Shown piece by piece: positions 1 to 6,984 of a stretch of DNA of 11,141 bases; positions within the stretch are counted from its first letter, which is position 1, and every line of letters starts with the position of its first letter. Location: the NCBI GenBank assembly GCA_964569715.1, contig CAZMUD010000038.1:1-11141 (forward strand), read 5' to 3'. Under the pieces are notes generated by a model. The model worked only from the letters and a program-made list of their open reading frames with translations. It had not been told where the DNA came from and searched no databases. Origin of the DNA: CAZMUD01 sp964569715. Its GTDB lineage: Bacteria; Chloroflexota; Dehalococcoidia; Dehalococcoidales; UBA2162. The position numbers were made by a program, and so were the translations under genes.

Positions 1-101
1 AGCCGTGCCTTGAGGAAATGGTCAGAAAACAATCCACGGTTTTGAAACCATAATCCTGCCTCATCGGGCGAGCTAGGACTCTTTGTTAAAGCTTCAGCCA
101 T
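1..101 (-). CDS. N-terminus of a large gene running off the left edge, possibly an R-M methyltransferase
   Basis: Reading right to left, an ATG at 101-99 opens a frame that stays open to the window edge (33 codons seen). A GGGAG ribosome site lies about 9 bases upstream of the ATG, and an earlier ATG is closed by a stop after two codons, so this start is well defined. The visible protein is polar and normally composed; its residues 22-33 read NRGLFSDHFLKAR. A GLFSD-[HY]-[FY]-L stretch followed by a basic residue and Leu is, from memory, typical of the N-termini of large type IIG/Eco57I-like restriction-modification and related DNA methyltransferase proteins. That assignment is an inference from a dozen residues; the catalytic motifs lie outside the window. 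Another large multidomain protein with the same N-terminal segment is possible. Confidence 0.5.
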   Translation of the reverse strand, partial: MAEALTKSPSSPDEAGLWFQNRGLFSDHFLKAR

Positions 102-595
102 TAACTTAGGCTCCCATACTACTGATCATTAGGAGACTCAAACACTTGTTTTATGTTTATTGTAGTGAGAGGAATCCTAAAGGTCAAGGCGAACAATTAA
201 ATTGACTACCTTGGAAATTCTGAAGAAGCGGTAAACTAATTGCACATTCTAGCGTATCGTGTAATCCCAATAGTATGACAGACAGGGGAAACCTTCTGAA
301 ATTCCAATATTGATGATACTCACTGAAGAGGAAAGACAAATTATAGAAGCTTCCGTAAGCAAACCTTAAAGCCACCTCAATAAGCCCTTCTTTTGAGAAG
401 CGACTGAGCAATATAATACAAAGAAAGAATATCTCTGGAAAGGCATTCGGCAAGGAAATTGCCCTGCTGTCCCCTGAAGTGCCCGGAGGCAAGAACAACT
501 TAACATAACTGGAAAAACGAATCACGCCTGTTACGCTCGAATCGTTTCCCAAAATTTTTTTATCAATGCGCCAGCGGTAGAAAAACTTGCCTGTG
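102..595. other. Gene-poor interval with a possible frameshifted relic
   Basis: About 490 bases, more A+T-rich than the flanking genes, without a convincing intact gene. On the plus strand a short frame starting with ATG at 313 reads MILTEEERQIIEASVSKP and stops at 367-369. One base over, a second frame runs from about 365 to the stop at 506-508 and includes KRLSNIIQRKNISGKAFGKE. Both have a polar, gene-like composition and would join into one protein of about 65 residues by a single frameshift, so this may be a decayed small gene. I do not recognise it. The long minus-strand frame over 184-552 starts with TTG and is rich in F, L and S, as expected for chance translation. Confidence 0.25.
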
Positions 596-1384
596 TTATT
601 CCTTCTTCAGAAACTGCTTGGCTTCCTCACCGAACCCGGCACCGCTGCCTGCACCAAGGCATATATCGGTTTCCATCCGAAGCCCTACATCGAGTGGAGT
701 TGACAGGGTAAGATTGGCTGCCCTCTTGGCTCCTTGAACAATACGGGGATTGAGTTTGGCTATCTCCTCGGCCAGCTTCCTGGCTTCGGTCATTAGCTGC
801 TCCTTCGGATATACATGGTCTACCAGCCCAACCCGCAGTGCTTCAGCCGCATCGATTCTCCGTCCGGTAAAAATCAGCTCCTTAGCCATGCCGAGTCCCA
901 CTATTCTGGGTAGCCGCTGCGTGCTTCCCAAATCAGGGAGAACCCCAAACTGAATCTCGGGAAGCCCAAACACAGCCGTATCACAAGCCAGGCGCATATC
1001 ACAGCAAAGGCTAAACTCCAGAGCCGCTCCCAGGCAGTAGCCATTTATGGCAGCTATCACTGGAACGGCTAACTCTTCATACATGGTAAATATCATTTTC
1101 AAGTTGTATAGACGGTCATAGCCCTCTCTGTAATCTGAAAACACTGCAGCCCCGCCTCCTCCTGAAGCCACCATCTTCAAGTCTATCCCGGCAGAAAATG
1201 CTTTCTCACCAGCACCAGTTACGATGACGACCCTCACGTCAGGGTTTCCCTTGATGCCTTGTGCCGCCTTCTGAAGACCCATAAAGCCATCAGCGTTTAA
1301 AGCATTCAATGCCTCTGGCCGGTTCAACAGCACTGTGGCAATTGTTTCCTCAATATCCAGCCGAACAGCGTCCTGGTTGCTCAT
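596..1384 (-). CDS. Enoyl-CoA hydratase/isomerase (crotonase family)
   Basis: A 262-residue crotonase-fold protein, the normal length for the family, expected in the cytoplasm as a trimer or hexamer acting on acyl-CoA esters. The oxyanion-hole segments are visible: AFSAGIDL at 62-69 and NGYCLGAALE at 114-123. The two acid residues of true hydratases are both present, Glu123 and Glu143 (in LPEIQFG), matching Glu144 and Glu164 of rat crotonase. Asp151 in the stretch PDLGSTQRLP sits where dienoyl-CoA isomerases carry a catalytic Asp and where many hydratases have Gly or Ala, so the exact substrate (hydration, double-bond shift or a ring/dienoyl ester) is open. A glycine run at 75-78 loosens the loop that often sets substrate size. 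The start ATG follows a weak AAGAAGGG ribosome site and a promoter at 1427-1456. It is divergent from pcrA and not visibly in an operon. Confidence 0.93.
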   Translation of the reverse strand: MSNQDAVRLDIEETIATVLLNRPEALNALNADGFMGLQKAAQGIKGNPDVRVVIVTGAGEKAFSAGIDLKMVASGGGGAAVFSDYREGYDRLYNLKMIFTMYEELAVPVIAAINGYCLGAALEFSLCCDMRLACDTAVFGLPEIQFGVLPDLGSTQRLPRIVGLGMAKELIFTGRRIDAAEALRVGLVDHVYPKEQLMTEARKLAEEIAKLNPRIVQGAKRAANLTLSTPLDVGLRMETDICLGAGSGAGFGEEAKQFLKKE

Positions 1385-1426
1385 CGTTTCACTAAACCCT
1401 TCTTTAAATTATTTTTTCAGCTAACT

Positions 1427-1456
1427 ATCATAATATCCACAAGCTGCACAAGTCAA
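1427..1456 (-). promoter_or_regulatory. Sigma70-type promoter of the enoyl-CoA hydratase gene
   Basis: On the minus strand TTGACT (1456-1451) and TATGAT (1432-1427) are separated by 18 bases. Each box matches consensus at five of six positions. Transcription would start near 1420 and give a leader of about 36 bases. Its -35 box lies 9 bases from the -35 box of the divergent pcrA promoter, so the two could compete or share a regulator. Confidence 0.5.
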
Positions 1457-1465
1457 ACTGGCCAC

Positions 1466-1494
1466 TTTCAACCACTCCCTGCCAATGCTATAAT
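1466..1494 (+). promoter_or_regulatory. Extended -10 promoter of pcrA giving a leaderless mRNA
   Basis: A perfect extended -10, TGCTATAAT, ends at 1494; TATAAT is 1489-1494. A weak -35, TTTCAA (1466-1471), lies 17 bases upstream, which suits an extended -10 promoter. The pcrA ATG begins at 1503, only 8 bases after the -10 box, so transcription should start within a few bases of the start codon. No Shine-Dalgarno sequence is present. Confidence 0.6.
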
Positions 1495-1502
1495 AACTAT
1501 GA

Positions 1503-3683
1503 ATGGATATTCTGTCCGAGCTTAATCCAGCACAAAGGGAAGCAGTAGAGGCGATTGGGGGACCGGTGCTGATTCTAGCCGGTCCGGGCAGCGGCAAGAC
1601 CAGGGTTATTACCCATCGTATAGCTTACCTGATAAGGGTTTGTGGGGTTAGTCCTCACCACATCATGGCGGTTACCTTCACCAATAAAGCTGCCAGGGAA
1701 ATGAAGGACAGGCTCCACCAGCTGGTTAGTGTTGCCGTGGCAGATTTAACTCTGGGTACCTTTCACGCTATTTGTGCTCGCATACTGCGCAGGGATGGCA
1801 AAGCCATAGGCATTGACCCCCGGTTTGTCATCTACGATAGAGAAGACCAGCTCAGCCTGCTCAAGCGTGGCATCCAGGAAGTAGGTCTTGACCCCAAGCA
1901 ATATGCGCCTCAGGCTATAGCCTCGGCTATCTCAGCGGCTAAGAGCCATATGCTAACCCCGGGAGACTATATTCAGCGCGGCCGCAGGCATTTCGATGAG
2001 GTGGCCGGGCGAGTCTATGAGCAATATCAGCAGCTACTGGGGGGAAGCAAAGCTCTGGACTTTGATGATTTGTTAATGAAGACGGTGCAGCTATTCAGGA
2101 AGAGCCCTGAGATTTTGTCCCGATACCAGTCAAGATACCGCCACCTGCTGGTGGACGAGTTTCAGGATACTAACCTGGTTCAGTATGAGCTCATAAAGCA
2201 ACTGGGGGATAAGTATCGCAATATCTGTGTCGTTGGTGACCCTGACCAATCAATCTACTCGTGGCGGTTTGCCGACCTGCACAACATCCTTAGCTTTGAG
2301 AAGGATTACCCTAAGACTAAACTGGTGCTGCTGGAGCAGAACTATCGCTCAACCAAGATGATTCTGGAAGCGGCCTCTAATATAATCTCAGCCAACCAGC
2401 AACGCAAACCCAAAAACTTGTGGACGAGCAATGAGCCAGGTGAGCCAGCTACGGTTGTTGAAACATACACCGAGCAGGAAGAAGCCCAGTTTGTGGTCAA
2501 CGAGGTAGAGCATCTGGTAGACCAGGGGCAGGTTAGCCTGGGTGACTGTGCGGTAATGTATCGCACTAACGCCCAATCAAGAGCCCTTGAGGAAGCCTTT
2601 ATCCGCTACGGAACACCCTACAAGCTGGTAGCTGGCACCCGCTTCTATGAGAGACGGGAGGTTAAGGATATTATTGCCTATCTCAGGCTTATTCAGAATC
2701 CCCGTGATAGCGTCAGCCTGATGAGAATCATCAATGTTCCAGGGCGTGGCATTGGACAGCAAACCCAAGCCAAGCTGTCTAGCTGGGCAAAGTCTATGGG
2801 TATTTCGCAGTATGAGGCATTACAGCTTATGGTTAAAGCAGCGACAAAAGAGGCGGCACATCAGCCTCCTTTCCACTCTCGCATCAGCCAGGCACTGACC
2901 GATTTTCTAAAGCTGGTGGAAGAATTGATTACCACCAGTCAGGAGTTAAACCTGGTTGACTTGCTTGAGCTGGTTGTAGAACGCTCTGGCTATAAGGGAT
3001 ATATCTTAAATGAGGCAGATGGAGAGGAGCGCTGGGACAATATCCTGGAACTTCGCACTGTAGCCCGGGAGTATGGTGACTTAAAACCGACAGAGGGTTT
3101 GGCCGCCTTTCTGGAAGGGGTAACGCTGGTGTCTGATGTGGACGGACTTGATGAAAGTATCTCGGCAGTAACCCTGATTACACTGCACCAGGCTAAGGGG
3201 CTGGAATTTCCGGTGGTGTTTATGGTGGGTATGGAGGACGGAATTCTGCCCCATATCAGGTCGTTTGATGACCCAGACCAGATGGAGGAGGAGAGGCGAC
3301 TGTGCTATGTCGGCGTAACCAGAGCCAAGCAGAAGGTGTATCTGGTTCGCGCTTTTCGTCGCAGCTTGATGGGACGCAGCATGGTAGGTCAACCATCGCG
3401 CTTCCTGAGTGATATACCTCAACACCTGATTGCGAGTAGTGAGTGGTGGGAGGGGCAAGAAAGTCGAGTAACGCCGTCTATATATTCCTGGAATAAGGCC
3501 CCCACTCCCAGCCTGTCCACTTTGGAACTAAAGGCTGGAGACCATGTCCATCATACCCAGTTTGGTAAAGGGGTGGTGGTAAACTGCCAACTGGTAAAGG
3601 ATGATGCTGAGGTAGTGGTCGCTTTTAACGGAGGGGTGAAAAAGCTTTTATTAAGCTTCGCCGGGCTGGAGAAGCTTGAATAA
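1503..3683 (+). CDS. pcrA: ATP-dependent DNA helicase PcrA/UvrD
   Basis: A 726-residue superfamily 1A 3'-5' helicase, the usual PcrA/UvrD length, that unwinds DNA in nucleotide-excision and mismatch repair and removes recombinase or stalled polymerase. The motifs are in order: Q-motif LNPAQREAV (7-15), Walker A AGPGSGKT (26-33, Lys32), motif Ia VTFTNKAAREM, Walker B DEFQD (218-222), motif III GDPDQSIYSWR (245-255), motif IV QNYRS, motif V TLHQAKGLEFPVVF and motif VI CYVGVTRAKQ (601-610, Arg607 as arginine finger). The last ~50 residues, from LKAGDHVHHTQFGKG onward, form the C-terminal Tudor-like domain that in PcrA contacts RNA polymerase. UvrD and PcrA cannot be fully separated by sequence; the Tudor-like tail and the probable phylum favour PcrA. 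mutL follows 55 bases later under its own promoter, so the two repair genes are neighbours but independently transcribed. Confidence 0.96.
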   Translation: MDILSELNPAQREAVEAIGGPVLILAGPGSGKTRVITHRIAYLIRVCGVSPHHIMAVTFTNKAAREMKDRLHQLVSVAVADLTLGTFHAICARILRRDGKAIGIDPRFVIYDREDQLSLLKRGIQEVGLDPKQYAPQAIASAISAAKSHMLTPGDYIQRGRRHFDEVAGRVYEQYQQLLGGSKALDFDDLLMKTVQLFRKSPEILSRYQSRYRHLLVDEFQDTNLVQYELIKQLGDKYRNICVVGDPDQSIYSWRFADLHNILSFEKDYPKTKLVLLEQNYRSTKMILEAASNIISANQQRKPKNLWTSNEPGEPATVVETYTEQEEAQFVVNEVEHLVDQGQVSLGDCAVMYRTNAQSRALEEAFIRYGTPYKLVAGTRFYERREVKDIIAYLRLIQNPRDSVSLMRIINVPGRGIGQQTQAKLSSWAKSMGISQYEALQLMVKAATKEAAHQPPFHSRISQALTDFLKLVEELITTSQELNLVDLLELVVERSGYKGYILNEADGEERWDNILELRTVAREYGDLKPTEGLAAFLEGVTLVSDVDGLDESISAVTLITLHQAKGLEFPVVFMVGMEDGILPHIRSFDDPDQMEEERRLCYVGVTRAKQKVYLVRAFRRSLMGRSMVGQPSRFLSDIPQHLIASSEWWEGQESRVTPSIYSWNKAPTPSLSTLELKAGDHVHHTQFGKGVVVNCQLVKDDAEVVVAFNGGVKKLLLSFAGLEKLE

Positions 3684-3698
3684 TTTTCTAGAAAACTA

Positions 3699-3727
3699 TT
3701 GACATCTTACACGGAAGCGTGTATAAT
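3699..3727 (+). promoter_or_regulatory. Perfect consensus promoter of mutL
   Basis: TTGACA (3699-3704), a 17-base spacer and TATAAT (3722-3727) match the sigma70 consensus at all twelve positions. Predicted start is near 3734, leaving about 5 bases before the mutL ATG at 3739, and no ribosome site is seen. The spacer contains the inverted repeat at 3708-3723. Confidence 0.75.
3708..3723. promoter_or_regulatory. Inverted repeat in the mutL promoter spacer, candidate operator
   Basis: TACACG, a 4-base GAAG centre, then CGTGTA: a perfect 6-bp dyad filling most of the spacer and overlapping the first two bases of the -10 box. A repressor bound here would block polymerase. It does not match the Gram-positive LexA box as I know it, so the regulator is unknown, and a chance dyad cannot be excluded. 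Confidence 0.35.
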
Positions 3728-3738
3728 AGTTTGTAACC

Positions 3739-5454
3739 ATGCCGATTAGAGTTTTAGACCAGGAAGTAGTGTCGAGGATTGCCGCTGGCGAGGTGGTGGA
3801 AAGACCGGCCTCGGTGGTGAAGGAGCTGGTGGAGAACTCGCTGGATGCTGCTTCAAGCCAGATTGCCATTGAGGTAAGGGGTGGTGGAGTGAGTCTGATT
3901 CGGGTAACCGATAATGGGAGTGGGATTCCAGCCGGGGAGTTAGAGTTTGTCTTCGAGCGGTATGCGACCAGTAAGATAGCCAGTCTTGACGATTTGGAGT
4001 CTATTTCAACCCTTGGCTTTCGTGGTGAGGCACTACCCAGCATAGCCGCTGTGGCTCAGGCAGACATTGTTACCTGCGCCACCGGCGAATCGGTAGGCAG
4101 TTATCTCAGCCTGCAGGAAGGCGCTGTCGTGAACAGGGGAAGCCAGGGACGTTCTCAGGGGACTACGGTTACGGTGCGAAATCTGTTACGCAGCGTGCCA
4201 GCCAGATTAAAATTCCTTAAGTCGCCGGCTACGGAAAATAGCCATATCGCCAACGTGATAAGTCAGTATGCTCTTGCCTTCCCCGAGGTTAAGTTTACCT
4301 TGTCCATCGATGGCCGGGCGGTGCTAAGAACTCCAGGTAGTGGTCGGTTAATAGATAGTGTAACTCAAGTTTATGGTCTGGAGATAGCCCAGAACATGCT
4401 GGAACTTAGCCGCGGGGATGAGGACTGGGAGAGTGGGACAGCAACCTCATCACCCCTGGCAACGGGTATGGTAGGCTCGCCAACAATAAGCCGTTCCAGT
4501 CGAGGCTACCTCAGCTTCTTTGTCAACCGCCGCTGGATAAGCAGCCGACTGCTGGCTTGGGCAGTAGAAGAAGCTTATCACGGACTGCTAATGCAGGGAA
4601 AACATCCGGTGGCTATTATCAATATATCCCTACCACCTAATGAGGTGGATGTTAATATTCACCCCACCAAGACTGAGGTAAAATTCCAAAACGAGCGCCT
4701 GGTTTTTAGCACCGTTCAGAAAGCAGTGCGGCGGACTCTAATTGAACTGGCGCCAGTGCCCAAGATTGAGGAGGTAGCTACTACCTATGCAGCACCAGCA
4801 CCAAGACAGGTATTGTGGACGTCAGCCGGAGCCAGTCAGAGCCCTGCCGGTTCGCCCCCAATGGCTCAGCCCACCCCGGTCTTTTCTCTCCCGGCCCTAC
4901 GGCTACTGGGGCAGTTAGCCAGCAGCTATATTGTAGCTGAGGGTCCTGATGGGTTGCATCTCATTGACCAGCATGCTGCCCATGAGCGCATCCTTTTTGA
5001 GAAGATTGAGCACCAGCTCTCACACCAAGAAGTAGAGGTTCAAGGGCTGCTCGAGCCGGTAACTCTTGAGGTTACCCCCCAACAGGACGCCGTCCTAAAA
5101 TCTCACTATGAAAGCCTGGCCGAGTTTGGTTTCTCAATTGAGCCTTTTGGTGATAGAACCTACCTGGTTCGGGCTGTGCCGGCTTTGCTTCATAGTAAAG
5201 ACTGGGCGGAAGTGTTAAGGGAACTGCTGGACTCCCCGTCAGGGGGAGATAAGGGTGATTGGATGGAAAAAGTGGCTATATCCATTGCCTGCCACAGTGC
5301 AGTAAGAGCCGGGCAGGTGTTAACCGATGACGAAATGCGTGAGCTTATCCGGCAACTGGAACAGGTAGCTATCCCCAATACCTGTCCCCACGGTAGACCG
5401 ACCATGATTCACCTGAGTTCAGGACAGTTGGAGAGGGAGTTCGGTAGAAGCTGA
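3739..5454 (+). CDS. mutL: DNA mismatch repair protein MutL, endonuclease-type
   Basis: A 571-residue MutL. The N-terminal GHKL ATPase carries Glu29 (catalytic), Asn33, the DNGSGI motif at 58-63 and GFRGEA near 94. The middle transducer domain contains the conserved FVNRR and NVDVNIHPTKTEV-like segments. A Pro/Ala/Ser-rich linker spans about 345-375. The C-terminal domain has the nicking signature DQHA(X)2E(X)4E at 410-421, ACH at 517-519, CPHGRP at 549-554 and a terminal FGR, which together bind the zinc or manganese of the endonuclease site. It is therefore expected to nick the error-containing strand itself, as in bacteria without MutH. No mutS lies in this window. Translation begins at ATG 3739, about 5 bases after the predicted transcript start. 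The gene converges on the cooC-like gene with 93 bases between the stops. Confidence 0.96.
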   Translation: MPIRVLDQEVVSRIAAGEVVERPASVVKELVENSLDAASSQIAIEVRGGGVSLIRVTDNGSGIPAGELEFVFERYATSKIASLDDLESISTLGFRGEALPSIAAVAQADIVTCATGESVGSYLSLQEGAVVNRGSQGRSQGTTVTVRNLLRSVPARLKFLKSPATENSHIANVISQYALAFPEVKFTLSIDGRAVLRTPGSGRLIDSVTQVYGLEIAQNMLELSRGDEDWESGTATSSPLATGMVGSPTISRSSRGYLSFFVNRRWISSRLLAWAVEEAYHGLLMQGKHPVAIINISLPPNEVDVNIHPTKTEVKFQNERLVFSTVQKAVRRTLIELAPVPKIEEVATTYAAPAPRQVLWTSAGASQSPAGSPPMAQPTPVFSLPALRLLGQLASSYIVAEGPDGLHLIDQHAAHERILFEKIEHQLSHQEVEVQGLLEPVTLEVTPQQDAVLKSHYESLAEFGFSIEPFGDRTYLVRAVPALLHSKDWAEVLRELLDSPSGGDKGDWMEKVAISIACHSAVRAGQVLTDDEMRELIRQLEQVAIPNTCPHGRPTMIHLSSGQLEREFGRS

Positions 5455-5547
5455 TTTAATAACCCATAAAACAGTCATTACCAGACAGCGATAATGCTAC
5501 AACGGAGCTTGGCGGCAGGTCAATCGTAATACATGAGGATTGGGCAG

Positions 5548-6414
5548 TCAGCTAATCTTATAGCCGGCTTTGGCCAATATCTTCTTAACCGATAAAGAAG
5601 CCGGTGAGCTATCAGGCAGATTTAAGAGTGATTTCCCTTGCAGGTTGTAGTCCTTCACATTAGCATCGTAGTCCATTTTGCCCAGGTAGGTTTCACCGGT
5701 ACGCTTTAGATATTGCTCTGTCTCATCATCAAACTCATAATTTCCTACTAGATAAAGGTGCTTATAGCCAATCCCTACCTCTTTGATAATCTTCCTGACC
5801 CTTTCCACGTGCTTTATAGATTTTCGGGAAGGGTCTAACACTAAAAAAAGGTCATCCATATTTGGTATTACTTTCCTGTTCAAATGCTCTAGTCCAGCCG
5901 GCGAGTCCACAACAATATTGGCATAGTTGCCACCAACTGACGGAATGATGAATTCAAACAGGAAATTTGCCGACCTGTAATCACCTATTGTCCACCGCGG
6001 TCCCAGGGAAATCAAATCAAACTTCTCGGAGCTGTATTGGGTATACCACTGAAGTAAAAGCGGTATTTTGACAAATGGAGGGCCTCCGCCCAACTCGGTA
6101 AAGGCGTCTTCTTCCTCAATATCACTGGTTATATCGGAAACAGTTTTTATCTTTACTTCTCTACCTATATCAGTTTTTATCTCTACTACTTCTAAATCTA
6201 CCCCTAGCATATCGGCCAGACTCTGGTCAGGGTCGGTATCAAGCAGCAACAATGGAGAAGCTAAATATCTACTAGCTAAAGCGACAAAGGTTGACTTTCC
6301 GGTTCCCCCTCTTCCCGTAGAAACAATTATGTTACCCACTTTCTCCGTAGAAGCAGAGGTAACTATCCTCTCTACTTTCGCTGCCGAAGCAATTATGTCA
6401 TCCATCCGCTTCAC
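5548..6414 (-). CDS. CooC-like MinD/ParA-family ATPase without cysteines
   Basis: A 288-residue (GTG start) deviant-Walker ATPase of the SIMIBI class. The P-loop is GRGGTGKST (34-42), switch I is LLLLDTDPDQSLADMLG (55-71) and the Walker B region is VVDSPAGLEHLNR. The layout and the SLADMLGV stretch resemble CooC, the ATPase that loads nickel into carbon monoxide dehydrogenase. However CooC binds its metal through a CxC pair after the central strand, and the matching stretch here (GDYRSANFLFEF) has none; the whole protein contains no cysteine. Arg35 replaces the lysine usual after the first P-loop glycine. It is the last gene of the yggS-mobB-like operon, 7 bases after the mobB-like stop. The ATG at codon 4 (6405-6403), preceded by GGTGA at 5 bases, is a better start than the GTG. 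It may serve another metalloenzyme or be a regulatory paralogue. Confidence 0.8.
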   Translation of the reverse strand: MKRMDDIIASAAKVERIVTSASTEKVGNIIVSTGRGGTGKSTFVALASRYLASPLLLLDTDPDQSLADMLGVDLEVVEIKTDIGREVKIKTVSDITSDIEEEDAFTELGGGPPFVKIPLLLQWYTQYSSEKFDLISLGPRWTIGDYRSANFLFEFIIPSVGGNYANIVVDSPAGLEHLNRKVIPNMDDLFLVLDPSRKSIKHVERVRKIIKEVGIGYKHLYLVGNYEFDDETEQYLKRTGETYLGKMDYDANVKDYNLQGKSLLNLPDSSPASLSVKKILAKAGYKIS

Positions 6415-6421
6415 CTACCAT

Positions 6422-6961
6422 TCAATCTCCCTTCCTCAGGAAAAGCTCAAGACTCCTGACCTCTGCCACCCCTTTCAGGGAGGAAGCCATAGCTATCAGG
6501 ACACTAGTAATGAACTCTTTAGGGAAAGTACTCAAGGTTATTGGGGTGTTATTTATGTAAAGAGAGAGCCGGTCACTCTGGGATTTTATGAAACCTTTCT
6601 CCAGAAGGTCAGCTAGACCCTTAACATTATCCAGGGAAAACTGCCTGGTCTTGGTTTCCAAGGGTTCATCGGTGGCTATGGCGATTAGTTTCTTGATGCC
6701 GCTGAGGGGTGGGGTGCTCTCTCTACGATGAATCTCTATCTTGGGTGCATTACCCTGCCTGAAACCTTCAGTGAGGATAATGTCGTAGTCTTCACCGAAG
6801 AGACGAGCTATCTCATCGAGGGTAACATCCGAGGCAACCGGCTTGATTAGTACCATTTCGTCCGGAGAACTGATGGCGGTAGCTTCGCTTCCGGCCTGAA
6901 TGTGACGCCAGCTATCCTTCCCTGACTTTGAATTACCTACGATTGAAACAATAGCAGGCAT
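6422..6961 (-). CDS. MobB-like protein lacking the segment after its P-loop
   Basis: A 179-residue protein of the MobB family, which binds GTP and assists MobA in forming molybdopterin guanine dinucleotide for enzymes such as formate dehydrogenase. Residues 1-15 (IVSIVGNSKSGK) are a normal P-loop start, and 15-33 (GKDSWRH, AGSEATAISSP) are the conserved segment that usually follows the second strand. Between them about 35 residues are missing: the T-T after the Walker lysine, helix 1 and the KH-containing switch strand. The P-loop lysine now runs straight into DSWRH. The Walker B-like stretch YDIILTEGFRQ (59-69) and the PKIEIHR segment are intact, and a C-terminal extension of about 75 residues follows. 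The reading frame is preserved. Nucleotide binding is probably lost. A purine-rich AAGGGGAG ribosome site precedes the ATG; yggS ends 23 bases upstream. Confidence 0.8.
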   Translation of the reverse strand: MPAIVSIVGNSKSGKDSWRHIQAGSEATAISSPDEMVLIKPVASDVTLDEIARLFGEDYDIILTEGFRQGNAPKIEIHRRESTPPLSGIKKLIAIATDEPLETKTRQFSLDNVKGLADLLEKGFIKSQSDRLSLYINNTPITLSTFPKEFITSVLIAMASSLKGVAEVRSLELFLRKGD

Positions 6962-6984
6962 TTTCTATTTCTCCCCTTTCCGAT

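Noticed and set aside
184..552. 122-codon minus-strand open frame
   Set aside because: Starts with TTG without a ribosome site, is crowded with F, L, I and S, and overlaps a plus-strand stretch with better composition; reads as chance translation.
5455..5547. Bidirectional terminator between mutL and the cooC-like gene
   Set aside because: Only a 5-bp CATTA/TAATG dyad with an 11-base loop is present, too weak to call.
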